From NCBI GenBank assembly GCA_003230435.1, contig QIDW01000131.1, positions 1 to 8,887 of the forward strand: a stretch of 8,887 nucleotides of DNA. Reading direction: 5' to 3'. Position 1 is the stretch's first letter; each line of letters opens with the position of its first letter. The stretch comes from Acidimicrobiia bacterium. Lineage in GTDB: Bacteria; Actinomycetota; Acidimicrobiia; Spongiisociales; ZC4RG35. A program made the position numbers and the translations under genes. Positions 1 through 5,328 of this stretch are shown piece after piece. The notes below the pieces were generated by a model that did not search any database, was not told the DNA's origin, and worked only from the letters and a program-made list of their open reading frames with translations.

Positions 1-420
1 GCAAGGTTGGTGTAGATGCGATCCACTACCGCCGGGCCTGTCAAAGGGTACGTACAGGATTCCACGAGTTTCGGTTCCCCGGTCGCCGTACAGTGCTGAG
101 TGATGACGTGGATCGTCTTCACCCCGGCGACGAGATCCATCGCGCCGCCCACGGCGGGGATCGCGTCCGGCGCTCCCGTCGACCAGTTGGCAAGGTCGCC
201 CCGTTCAGAAACCTGGAGGGCGCCCAGCACGCACAGATCGTTGTGACCCCCACGGATCATCACGAAGCTGTCTGCGTGGTGGAAGAAGGACGACCCCGGC
301 ACAGCCGTGACCTGGCGTTTGCCGGCGTTGATCAGTTCCGGGTCACCCATCCCCGGCTCTGGCGACGGACCCATGCCGAACCGCCTGGAGAACTCCGACT
401 CGTTCTTCTTGACTCCGCCA
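1..420 (-). pseudogene. pcaJ: 3-oxoadipate CoA-transferase subunit B (PcaJ-like), C-terminal fragment
   Basis: In aromatic degradation, PcaJ with PcaI transfers CoA from succinyl-CoA to 3-oxoadipate in the beta-ketoadipate pathway. Reading the minus strand from about 377 down to 1 gives the typical C-terminal half of a CoA-transferase subunit B: PELINAGK, SFFHHADSFVMIRGGH, LCVLGALQVSERGDLANW, then TGAPDAIPAVGGAMDL and GEPKLVESCTYPLTG. The TG-PDAIPAVGGAMDL stretch favours PcaJ over SCOT or AtoA. The last few residues run off the left edge. Upstream of GMGPSPEP (about position 377) homology is lost. The frame stays open, but the expected N-terminal half (a GIGIPTL-type motif and an SENG active-site glutamate region) is absent, and repeat copy A lies about 100 bp further on. 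No pcaI is seen. I infer a relic cut by rearrangement or insertion. The family is clear; PcaJ against another subunit B is likely but not certain. Confidence 0.75.
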
Positions 421-472
421 GTGACCATGACCAAAGCAGGCCCGGGTAGTCCGGGTGCCGCCCGGTCTTGAA

Positions 473-494
473 GGCAGAACAGCCGGTGTTGACA
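473..494 (+). repeat. GTGTTG-family intergenic repeat, copy A
   Basis: The sequence GAACAGCCGGTGTTGACAG lies here. It shares the terminal GTGTTGACAG with copy B and a GAAC/CAAC block about 6-8 bases upstream of GTG. It is the most divergent of the four copies. It sits about 100 bp from the break in the pcaJ-like gene and has the same orientation as the other copies. Confidence 0.4.
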
Positions 495-630
495 GTTTGC
501 GGTGTTTTGTTCGAGCTTCATGCCAGCCTGTCATATCCCCAAGCATGGCCTGGTAACGGAGGGACAGATTCCGATAGTGAAGACCAGGACGCGTTGAGGA
601 GGAGTAGAAGGTTGGTTGTTGGAGAGTCAG

Positions 631-656
631 GGCGCTAGTGCGCCTGAGGCCAGGCG
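631..656 (-). terminator. GC-rich overlapping hairpins downstream of the DUF6036 gene
   Basis: Two alternative hairpins share the segment GCGCC. The first is GGCGC-TAGT-GCGCC at 631-644. The second is CGCCTG-AGGC-CAGGCG at 641-656. They begin about 40-65 bases downstream of the stop of the minus-strand DUF6036 gene, where transcription termination would be expected. No run of T follows on the minus strand, so this would be an atypical intrinsic terminator, or only a structured 3' end. Confidence 0.35.
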
Positions 657-697
657 AATGCAGATCAACGCGACCACAAAGTGGGCAGGGTATAACC

Positions 698-1249
698 TCA
701 GGCCGGTGGCTTTCTCATGCGGTTCAGAACTCCTTGGGCGTAGAGGATCAGCTCATCGCGAGGAGGCAGCAGGATTGAGTCCGACCCATGCACTTCTTGG
801 GCGATGTCAGCCGCCTCTTCAGCTGTGTTGATCCCGAGCTCCCGGAACAGCAAGATCAAGTCGTGGAGGTCCTGTGGTCTTCCGGCAGAGATCTTCATGG
901 TCAGCAAGTATCGAGGTGATGCCACGCTGACCTCCAGCCCGGGGACCGAGTAAGTCCTTGCCTGGGCGTCGTGGCCCGGTGGCATGAATGCTCGAACGCG
1001 GTCGCTCAACCAGTTCGAAGGCAGGCCGCGCTCAACTGCCATCGCAGTCGCTTCCTCGCGCACCGTGTCAGCGGGGCCGAACAGGGCGTCAATGTCTCGA
1101 GTCGCCCGCCTTTGTGGAAACTCAAGAGCTACAGCCGCTCCGCCTGCCACATATATGGTCCCCGTGACCTCCCGAGCCAGGAGCCGACGCCCCAACTCCT
1201 CCAGAAGTTCATGAATTTCGTCGGAGCCAAACTCAACTTCAACACTCAT
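698..1249 (-). CDS. DUF6036 family nucleotidyltransferase (putative AbiEii-like toxin)
   Basis: This 183-aa protein carries the minimal nucleotidyltransferase signature: a glycine-rich AGGAAVAL around residues 35-42, followed by RATRDIDALF, whose DID supplies the two metal-binding aspartates. A conserved RYLLTMKISAGRPQDLHDL block lies in the C-terminal half, as in DUF6036 proteins. By family knowledge these MNT-fold proteins resemble AbiEii, the toxin half of AbiE-type toxin-antitoxin and phage-exclusion modules, which transfers nucleotides to an RNA or protein target. The target here is unknown. Its ATG overlaps the stop of the upstream gene by 4 bases (ATGA), indicating translational coupling and an obligate pair. 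No separate promoter is evident. The family is well supported; the toxin role is inferred from context. Confidence 0.8.
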   Translation of the reverse strand: MSVEVEFGSDEIHELLEELGRRLLAREVTGTIYVAGGAAVALEFPQRRATRDIDALFGPADTVREEATAMAVERGLPSNWLSDRVRAFMPPGHDAQARTYSVPGLEVSVASPRYLLTMKISAGRPQDLHDLILLFRELGINTAEEAADIAQEVHGSDSILLPPRDELILYAQGVLNRMRKPPA

Positions 1250-2187
1250 GCTGCGCCCAGAGCTCTCTCGTCCAGCCAGATGCCCTTGCTCGCAAGTTCA
1301 AGAGGAGTTCTCTGAATGGTCAGAGGGATCAGCGTCTCGTCGACAAGGGCAGGGAACCACCACGGCTCGAGACCTTCGACATCTGTCCACCTCGGAGCGC
1401 CAACACCTCGCAATCGACACTCTCGTGCGACGGCAGAAGCGAGCAGAACATCCCAGCGACGATCACCCGTTGAGGGGGGCGTTTGCAGAAACCGAACGAT
1501 GTCCGCAGGCTCCGTCAAGGAACGGGCATCAAACAAGGCCTTGGCCAAGATGCGTAGAGCAAAGAGCTCATCACCCCGCTTGAGCTCGGCCGAGATCGTC
1601 TCAGCAATATCCGACGCCGTCAGCCAATCGCGCGGATCGCCGGAGAATTCCCGAAGAAGATCATCCATGAGAAGCAATCCACGCTCGGCCTCTGACGTGT
1701 CATCGGAACCAGCCATGTCCGCCGCAACGAATGCAAGTGGCATGGCGTCGTGCTCAACGCGAGTGGTTAATTCACTGACACGAAGCACAAGGCAGCCAGA
1801 GTCGTCCGGGACCATGGGAAAGCCTTCCCTTATCCACTCAAACCTGTCGGGGGTGACGTAACCCTCCATGCACTGCCGGTCGGTGCCCGGTCCGCCCACA
1901 ACGCCACTAGTTCGGAGATAGGGCCGCAATGCTTTGAGTACCTTCGCACTCGCCCGGAATCGGTGAATGCCGGCGCGATAGCGCACAGCCCAAAGAAGCC
2001 CGCTTGGACGCAATGAGAGAAGATGCCGACGGATGCGTGATGGCTGGTGGTCGGCCAACCAATCGGGCGTCTCACCGGTGGAAAGAGTCCACAACGCCCC
2101 CCACATGGCACTCTCTGCCCACGGTCGACCTCGCCGAGTCGACCCGGCAAGCGGAATCTCCATCAACTGGTCAATGATCGACGCCAT
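1246..2187 (-). CDS. Putative antitoxin/regulator partner of the DUF6036 nucleotidyltransferase
   Basis: This 313-aa soluble protein is read from ATG 2187 (MASIIDQL...). I chose this start because a good promoter with an overlapping inverted repeat ends right at it. The longer frame from 2307 would add 40 residues encoded by promoter DNA. Residues ~180-313 resemble the partner protein found upstream of DUF6036 genes: SAELKRGDELFALRIL, TGDRRWDVLLAS, then W..VEGLEPWWFP and RTPLELASKGIWLDERAL. Residues ~1-100 (basic, RIRRHLLSLRPSGLL, HRFRASAKVLKAL) look like a DNA-binding segment, and ~100-180 (CMEGYVTPDRF, MPLAFVAADMAG) recalls AbiEi-type antitoxins. Fusion of these parts is my inference. It probably neutralises the downstream nucleotidyltransferase and represses the operon. 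The partner relation is fairly sure; the domain boundaries are not. Confidence 0.65.
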   Translation of the reverse strand: MASIIDQLMEIPLAGSTRRGRPWAESAMWGALWTLSTGETPDWLADHQPSRIRRHLLSLRPSGLLWAVRYRAGIHRFRASAKVLKALRPYLRTSGVVGGPGTDRQCMEGYVTPDRFEWIREGFPMVPDDSGCLVLRVSELTTRVEHDAMPLAFVAADMAGSDDTSEAERGLLLMDDLLREFSGDPRDWLTASDIAETISAELKRGDELFALRILAKALFDARSLTEPADIVRFLQTPPSTGDRRWDVLLASAVARECRLRGVGAPRWTDVEGLEPWWFPALVDETLIPLTIQRTPLELASKGIWLDERALGAA

Positions 2188-2202
2188 GACAGTAATTGTC
2201 AT
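2186..2202. promoter_or_regulatory. Perfect inverted repeat at the antitoxin start (candidate operator)
   Basis: The arms ATGACA and TGTCAT are separated by GTAAT, giving a perfect 6-bp inverted repeat. It covers the -10 hexamer and reaches into the start codon of the 313-aa gene at 2187, a position suited to autorepression by the antitoxin. Whether anything binds it is inferred. Confidence 0.5.
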
Positions 2203-2223
2203 TGTAAAACCTATTAATGTCAA
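2188..2223 (-). promoter_or_regulatory. Promoter of the AbiE-like operon, predicted leaderless
   Basis: On the minus strand a perfect -35 TTGACA (2223-2218) is followed after 17 bp by GACAAT (2200-2195). The expected transcription start falls at 2188-2187, which is the A of the ATG, and there is no Shine-Dalgarno sequence. A leaderless transcript is therefore predicted, a common arrangement in Actinomycetota. Confidence 0.6.
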
Positions 2224-2347
2224 GGGGAAGAGAGAACCCACGAAGAACCAATAGGTTGATGGCCTTCGCCGTTTCTTGACCAAGCACTCCCCCAACCGCA
2301 CTACCAACCTAAGAACAGCTGACGGGTCACGGCGACTGCAACAACTT

Positions 2348-2465
2348 TCAATTTTGTGGTGAGCCGGCTGCCAGGGCGTAGGGGTCGGTTTGGATGTCCC
2401 GGATTGCCTCGTCGATCGGCTCGATCAGCTGGTGGTCGTCATCACCGTTCAGCTCGCTCACCCTG
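2348..2465 (-). pseudogene. rmuC: Displaced 3' end of the RmuC gene (other frame)
   Basis: In the frame one base away from the main RmuC reading frame, the minus strand encodes LARVSELNGDDDHQLIEPID followed by EAIRDIQTDPYALAAGSPQN and a TGA at 2350-2348. This is a plausible RmuC C-terminal tail (IEPIDEAIRDI resembles the ends of other RmuC proteins). It joins the body of the gene if one base around 2465-2485 is treated as extra, giving a 344-aa product. Either the gene is naturally frameshifted or the sequence has a one-base error. Confidence 0.6.
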
Positions 2466-3383
2466 GCCAGCTGGCGAGCCCACCGCATCGTTGAACACGG
2501 TGACGGTCTTACCCAGCGCGGATCCGATTCCTCTGATATGGCCTACGAACACTGACATGCGCCGATGCAGCTCGCGGGCCTCATCGAGAATCTGGTCGGC
2601 GTGTTGGAGTGCCCGATGTTCGGTCATCAACGAAGCGACATTCATCAGCAGGGCAAACAGCGTCGTTGGCCCTGCTATCACGACCCTCTTCTCGAGGAGC
2701 TTTTCGATGACTTCGGGATGAGCTGCTGCAGCCGCCTCGTAGACCGCCTGGGACGGGAGGTACATGACGACATAACCAGCCGATGCCAGATCTCCGTAGC
2801 CCCTGGCGATGAGGTCTTTCGCAACCCGCTCCAGCTCTTTGCCCTGCTCGACGAGGAGAGCTCGTCGTTCGTCCGGGTCGTCAGTCGCCAGGGCCTCGTT
2901 GTAGCGGACCACTGGGAACTTGGAGTCGATAACGATATTCCGGTCGCCGGGAAGATGAACTACGGCATCTGGTGTGCCCTCACCGGAGTGGAATTGGGCC
3001 GTGTAGTCCCGTCCTTCAACAAGCCCCCCTGACTCGAAGATCCGCAGCATCGAGATCTCACCCCAGCTACCACGGGCCCGGTCGTTGGTGAACAAAGTGG
3101 CGATGCTCTGCATCTGCTCTCCGATTCCCTGAACCTGTTTGTCGAGGGCAGCCTCACGGCCGGTCACCGACTGCTGCAGAGCCGACAACTTCATGTCGAG
3201 TTGAGACACCTTCTCGTCGAGAGCTCCTCCTCGGCCGGCAAGAGACAGCTGCATATCCGTCAAGGCGTCAGTCACCGAGTTGTCGACACCACGGGCACGG
3301 GTCCGAACCACCAAGATCGCCAGAACGATCACGGCGATCACCGTCACCGAAGCAACAACCAACGAAACGATTTCAAGTGTCAT
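2442..3383 (-). CDS. rmuC: DNA recombination protein RmuC family, frameshifted near the 3' end
   Basis: RmuC is a membrane-anchored coiled-coil protein with a nuclease-like (PD-(D/E)XK) fold; loss of it in E. coli raises inversion at short inverted repeats. Residues ~4-27 form one N-terminal membrane segment, ~35-95 a heptad-like coiled coil (LDEKVSQLDMKLSALQQSV), and from ~100 the RmuC domain: RGSWGEISMLRIFESGGLVE, DAVVHLPGDRNIVIDSKFPV with the catalytic-type D..IDSKFP, GYVVMYLPSQAVYEAA, VVIAGPTTLFALL. The start at 3383 has a strong GGAGGAG ribosome site six bases upstream. After FNDAVGS the frame drifts to PAGQGERAER and stops at 2442, while the expected tail lies in the next frame. The corrected protein, 344 aa, is shorter than enteric RmuC. 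It sits among toxin-antitoxin modules, and no function link is evident. Confidence 0.85.
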   Translation of the reverse strand: MTLEIVSLVVASVTVIAVIVLAILVVRTRARGVDNSVTDALTDMQLSLAGRGGALDEKVSQLDMKLSALQQSVTGREAALDKQVQGIGEQMQSIATLFTNDRARGSWGEISMLRIFESGGLVEGRDYTAQFHSGEGTPDAVVHLPGDRNIVIDSKFPVVRYNEALATDDPDERRALLVEQGKELERVAKDLIARGYGDLASAGYVVMYLPSQAVYEAAAAAHPEVIEKLLEKRVVIAGPTTLFALLMNVASLMTEHRALQHADQILDEARELHRRMSVFVGHIRGIGSALGKTVTVFNDAVGSPAGQGERAER

Positions 3384-3387
3384 TTTC

Positions 3388-3394
3388 TCCTCCT
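3388..3394 (-). promoter_or_regulatory. Strong ribosome-binding site of rmuC
   Basis: On the minus strand GGAGGAG stands four bases before ATG 3383 (GGAGGAGAAAATG). It fixes the start and contrasts with the leaderless toxin-antitoxin operons nearby. Confidence 0.75.
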
Positions 3395-3397
3395 CTG

Positions 3398-3436
3398 AAT
3401 GTCACAGTTCTCACTATGCCGGGAGGGTGTGACATT
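3398..3436. repeat. 9-bp perfect inverted repeat in the rmuC leader
   Basis: AATGTCACA (3398-3406) and TGTGACATT (3428-3436) are perfect reverse complements 21 bp apart, immediately upstream of the rmuC ribosome-binding site. It could be a regulator-binding pair or a leader-RNA hairpin whose base abuts the ribosome site. No function can be assigned from sequence. Confidence 0.5.
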
Positions 3437-3542
3437 TAATTTGGCCTCTTCGAGGAACTCGGCGCCGAGCTTCGACCAGACCTCTCAACGACTTAGCCGG
3501 AGCGTCACGCGGAGTGCACTGACCAGGCACTTTGCACGTCCG

Positions 3543-3618
3543 TGTCAAACCCGCCGCGACAACTAGGCCGTGTTGACAGGCTTTCGCAGCGCTGACGGCA
3601 AACGCCTTCCTGTCAAAC
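3543..3618 (+). repeat. GTGTTG-family repeat copy B with flanking GTCAAAC arms
   Basis: TGTCAAAC (3543-3550), then CAACTAGG leading into GTGTTGACAGG (3570-3580), then CCTGTCAAAC (3609-3618). TTGACAGG (3573-3580) pairs perfectly with CCTGTCAA (3609-3616), and TGTCAA at 3543 can pair with TTGACA instead, so two alternative hairpins are possible. The central part (3557-3578) matches copy C at 14 of 22 positions. It lies between the 3' end of the Fic gene and the 5' side of rmuC. Confidence 0.5.
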
Positions 3619-3633
3619 GCGAGCGAGTCGCTA

Positions 3634-4305
3634 CTACGAAAGTTGACTGAGCCGGTCCCTGATCATTGTGTTCAACACTCCGACCATTGGACCGTGGCTT
3701 CCGGCCATGGAGGCGAGGGCGGCTTGAGCGTATGCATTGCCACCTGGTCGAGGCTTGAGTCGGACCATTGCAGGGAGGCCATAGCGGAGAAGGCTCCAGT
3801 TCGCCCATACCCTTGCAGTTCGTCCGTTGCCGTTGGCGAATGGGTGTATCCGCACCCACTCGCCATGAGCAGAGGCCACGAGTGTCAGAACTGAACCGAG
3901 AGTTCCGGCATCGGTTGGAACCTCCCCGGGAGCCAGCCGGGCGTCCAGTACGGCCACTGCCTCCTGGATCCGTGCTTCGAACCGTGACAACTCCCTGGGA
4001 ACTTCTCGTGCGCGTATGCCTGCGTGCACCCCTACGACCACCTCGTAGTCGACGAGTTCGGGAAAAGACGGATCTGAGTCCCGCACCTCACCGGCGTAGT
4101 AATCCACAGGGAGGCTGCATCCCTCGAACAATCCCCGATGCCACTCCTGAGCGAGTGCAACCGATGGAATCTCACGGTTGAATGCGCTCTCAACCGCCTG
4201 CTCCAGGACCAGCCGAGAGTTTTGAAGAATCCGATTCTGATCGTCGGGATCGTCAGTGTTCCACGGGATCGGCAAAGATCTCCCCCACCCCCGCAGAATC
4301 CGCAA
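3634..4305 (-). CDS. Fic family protein, putative toxin
   Basis: Fic proteins transfer AMP or other nucleotide-derived groups to hydroxyls of target proteins, often blocking topoisomerases or translation when acting as toxins. This 223-aa protein has the Fic core HPFANGNGRTAR at residues 154-165, preceded by HGEWVRI. Upstream it has SLPVDYYAGEVRDSDPSFPE, the usual substrate-flap region, and downstream RYGLPAMVRLKPRPGGNAY. Residue 158 is Asn where the canonical HxFx(D/E)GNGRxxR has an acidic Mg-binding residue. The reading starts at a TTG (4305) inside the antitoxin gene, a 53-bp overlap; a second TTG ten codons in (4275) is possible. No ATG or GTG lies near. I see no clear (S/T)xxxE(G/N) inhibitory motif in the protein or its partner. 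The family is certain; toxin function is inferred from pairing. Confidence 0.88.
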   Translation of the reverse strand: MRILRGWGRSLPIPWNTDDPDDQNRILQNSRLVLEQAVESAFNREIPSVALAQEWHRGLFEGCSLPVDYYAGEVRDSDPSFPELVDYEVVVGVHAGIRAREVPRELSRFEARIQEAVAVLDARLAPGEVPTDAGTLGSVLTLVASAHGEWVRIHPFANGNGRTARVWANWSLLRYGLPAMVRLKPRPGGNAYAQAALASMAGSHGPMVGVLNTMIRDRLSQLS

Positions 4306-4597
4306 CGGGTACCGACCTGGATCGAAGCGGATCGCGTTGTAAGGCTTCGCCCTCAGCGAAAGCGGCGATATCGCCTTCGAGATCAGACTGGCTGTAATCC
4401 CAGGAGCGCAAAGCCTCCACCGTGTCCATGAGCTCCTGTTCGAGGTCAGTGGCCAGGAAATCGAGCTCCCGCTCTATTGCCGCTTCGGCAATCTCATTCA
4501 TCGAAGAGCCAATCAGATCAGAGACCCGCTTCAAGCGTCTGTGAGTGGTGGAACTTTTGAATCGGAGCGTGAAAACTGGACGTCTCGTAACTGCCAT
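4253..4597 (-). CDS. Ribbon-helix-helix-like antitoxin paired with Fic
   Basis: This 114-aa protein begins MAVTRRPVFTLRFKSSTTHR. FTLRF would be the DNA-binding strand. It is followed by two helices (THRRLKRVSDLIGSS and MNEIAEAAIERELDFL), the CopG/Arc-like ribbon-helix-helix plan over residues ~8-50. The acidic C-terminal part (LEQELMDTVEALRSWDYSQS onward) would contact the toxin. It overlaps the Fic start by 53 bp, so the pair is co-transcribed and probably translationally coupled. A clear ribosome site, AGGAAAGG, lies six bases before the ATG, unlike the predicted leaderless toxin-antitoxin operons on either side. The last 20 or so residues, encoded by the overlap, have no recognisable fold. 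It may repress its own promoter. It is not a VbhA-type Fic antitoxin, because no inhibitory-helix motif is seen. Confidence 0.7.
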   Translation of the reverse strand: MAVTRRPVFTLRFKSSTTHRRLKRVSDLIGSSMNEIAEAAIERELDFLATDLEQELMDTVEALRSWDYSQSDLEGDIAAFAEGEALQRDPLRSRSVPVADSAGVGEIFADPVEH

Positions 4598-4603
4598 GGT
4601 GCA

Positions 4604-4611
4604 CCTTTCCT
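4604..4611 (-). promoter_or_regulatory. Ribosome-binding site of the Fic antitoxin
   Basis: AGGAAAGG on the minus strand with a six-base spacer to ATG 4597. It supports this start. A TTGACA (4625-4620) is further upstream, but no good -10 is placed correctly before the ATG, so the promoter is not assigned. Confidence 0.6.
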
Positions 4612-4702
4612 AGCAGTGATGTCAATACTTTCATATGATAGCACATACCCCGGCCTGCCTCCGAGACTGGCTAAATCGCGCAAACCAGACACTCTGCGTC
4701 AT

Positions 4703-4734
4703 GTCAAACCACGAAGAACTAGGTGGTGTTGGGG
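4703..4734 (+). repeat. GTGTTG-family repeat copy C
   Basis: GTCAAACCAC (4703-4712) is followed by the 22-bp unit 4713-4734 (GAAGAACTAGGTGGTGTTGG plus GG). The unit matches copy D at 21 of 22 positions. CAAACCAC can pair with GTGGTGTTG through a bulged G, making an imperfect hairpin. The repeat lies between two divergently transcribed toxin-antitoxin operons, so it is unlikely to be a terminator. Confidence 0.65.
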
Positions 4735-4752
4735 GCTGGTTGGAGGATCATC

Positions 4753-4781
4753 TTGCCTTTCGGGCGACGATAGGTCATAAT
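4753..4781 (+). promoter_or_regulatory. Promoter of phd-relE, predicted leaderless
   Basis: TTGCCT (4753-4758), a 17-bp spacer, then CATAAT (4776-4781). The expected transcription start is about 4788, one or two bases before ATG 4790, so there is no room for a ribosome-binding site. The -10 lies inside the palindrome. Confidence 0.6.
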
Positions 4782-4791
4782 TATGACCTAT
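4770..4791. promoter_or_regulatory. 22-bp perfect palindrome, candidate Phd operator
   Basis: The half-site ATAGGTCATAA is followed directly by its exact reverse complement, ending on the T of the start codon. It covers the -10 hexamer and the predicted transcription start. Phd/YefM antitoxins characteristically bind palindromes of this kind in their own promoters and bind more tightly with toxin. Confidence 0.75.
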
Positions 4792-5044
4792 GAGCGAAGT
4801 GCTGCCCTTCTCCGAGGTCAAGGCCCATCTCTCCGAGTTAGCCGACCGGGTTGAAATCCAACACGACCGAATAATGGTCACTCGCAACGGCCGCCCTTCC
4901 TTCGTGCTGATGAGTCCCGACGATCTCGAATCTTTGGAGGAGACCCTCAACATCGTCCGAGACGACGAATTGATGGAATCGTTGAGACGTTCGCGTGATG
5001 AGGCCGCTCGAGGCGAGAGGCTTCGACTCAAAGATCACGTGTAG
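4790..5044 (+). CDS. Type II antitoxin, Phd/YefM family
   Basis: This 84-aa protein has the Phd/YefM plan. An N-terminal DNA-binding half has LPFSEVKAHLSELADRV (the usual position of the first helices) and the strand-turn-strand RIMVTRNGRPSFVLMSPDDL at residues ~27-46. A charged C-terminal tail (ESLEETLNIVRDDELMESL and a basic end) wraps the toxin. It should neutralise the RelE-like product of the next gene, which starts nine bases after its stop, and repress the shared promoter through the palindrome that overlaps its start codon. Length is typical of the family. The start is fixed by the promoter and palindrome; no ribosome site is needed if the transcript is leaderless. The operon lies between near-identical 22-bp repeats, which suggests it moved as a unit. 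Confidence 0.9.
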   Translation: MSEVLPFSEVKAHLSELADRVEIQHDRIMVTRNGRPSFVLMSPDDLESLEETLNIVRDDELMESLRRSRDEAARGERLRLKDHV

Positions 5045-5053
5045 GAAACCCCT

Positions 5054-5317
5054 GTGTATGAGGTTGAAATCACCCCAGAGGGTTTGCGCCATCTGAACCG
5101 ATTGCCCGATAAGGTCCGCGAAGCTGCATTGGCGACTGTATTTGGCCCTATCGCAGAGAATCCTCAACGACTCGGAAAACGTCTCCTCGGCGAACTCGAA
5201 CATCTCCATTCAGCTCGTCGTGGCGATTACAGGATCATCTACGAAATCCTTGAAGACGAGAAGACCGTGCTGATACACCGAGTCCAACATCGCCGAGACG
5301 TATACCGACCCCGATGA
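5054..5317 (+). CDS. Type II toxin, RelE/ParE family
   Basis: This 87-aa protein begins MYEVEITPEGLRHLNRLPDK with a GTG start. The body has the compact RelE/ParE fold: two N-terminal helices, KRLLGELEHLHSARRGDYRIIYEI, then VLIHRVQHRRDVYR. The R-x-G-D-Y-R-I-I-Y core and the C-terminal H..RRD-Y are the usual RNase residues of RelE/YoeB-like toxins, which cut mRNA in the ribosome. A gyrase-targeting ParE role cannot be ruled out by eye, but the RRGDYRIIYEI and HRR pattern favours RelE. AGGAA lies seven bases before the GTG. An ATG four bases in is out of frame. The gene follows the Phd antitoxin by nine bases and no second promoter is seen, so the two are co-transcribed. Confidence 0.9.
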   Translation: MYEVEITPEGLRHLNRLPDKVREAALATVFGPIAENPQRLGKRLLGELEHLHSARRGDYRIIYEILEDEKTVLIHRVQHRRDVYRPR

Positions 5318-5328
5318 CTCACACCGGG

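Larger units (their letters stand above)
378..697. other. Non-coding stretch at the left edge of the accessory block
   Basis: This stretch lies between the point where PcaJ homology is lost and the stop of the DUF6036 gene. Small ORFs cross it on both strands but none resembles a known protein, and none has a convincing ribosome-binding site. It holds repeat copy A (about 473-494) and a GC-rich hairpin cluster (631-656). A G/T-rich tract around 603-622 faintly resembles the repeat family but is too divergent to call. Confidence 0.4.

Noticed and set aside
603..622. Fifth copy of the GTGTTG repeat (G/T-rich tract), and a reversed one near 2283-2313
   Set aside because: Each aligns to copy C only with several gaps. 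The similarity may simply reflect G/T richness.
971..1861. Several plus-strand open frames across the AbiE-like genes
   Set aside because: They are arginine/serine-rich shadows of the minus-strand genes, without homology or ribosome sites.
2188..2307. A 40-residue N-terminal extension of the 313-aa antitoxin containing an apparent membrane helix (YWFFVGSLFPLTLIGF)
   Set aside because: The DNA encodes a TTGACA-17-GACAAT promoter and operator ending at ATG 2187, so the hydrophobic run is best explained as translated AT-rich promoter DNA.
3457..3520. Plus-strand fragment FEELGAELRPDLSTT and the palindrome CTCGGCGCCGAG upstream of rmuC
   Set aside because: The fragment is too short to identify, and a 12-bp GC palindrome is not surprising at this composition.
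4703..4734. Repeat copy C as a transcription terminator
   Set aside because: It lies between two divergent operons, where no transcript should end, and the other copies do not share a consistent position relative to gene ends.
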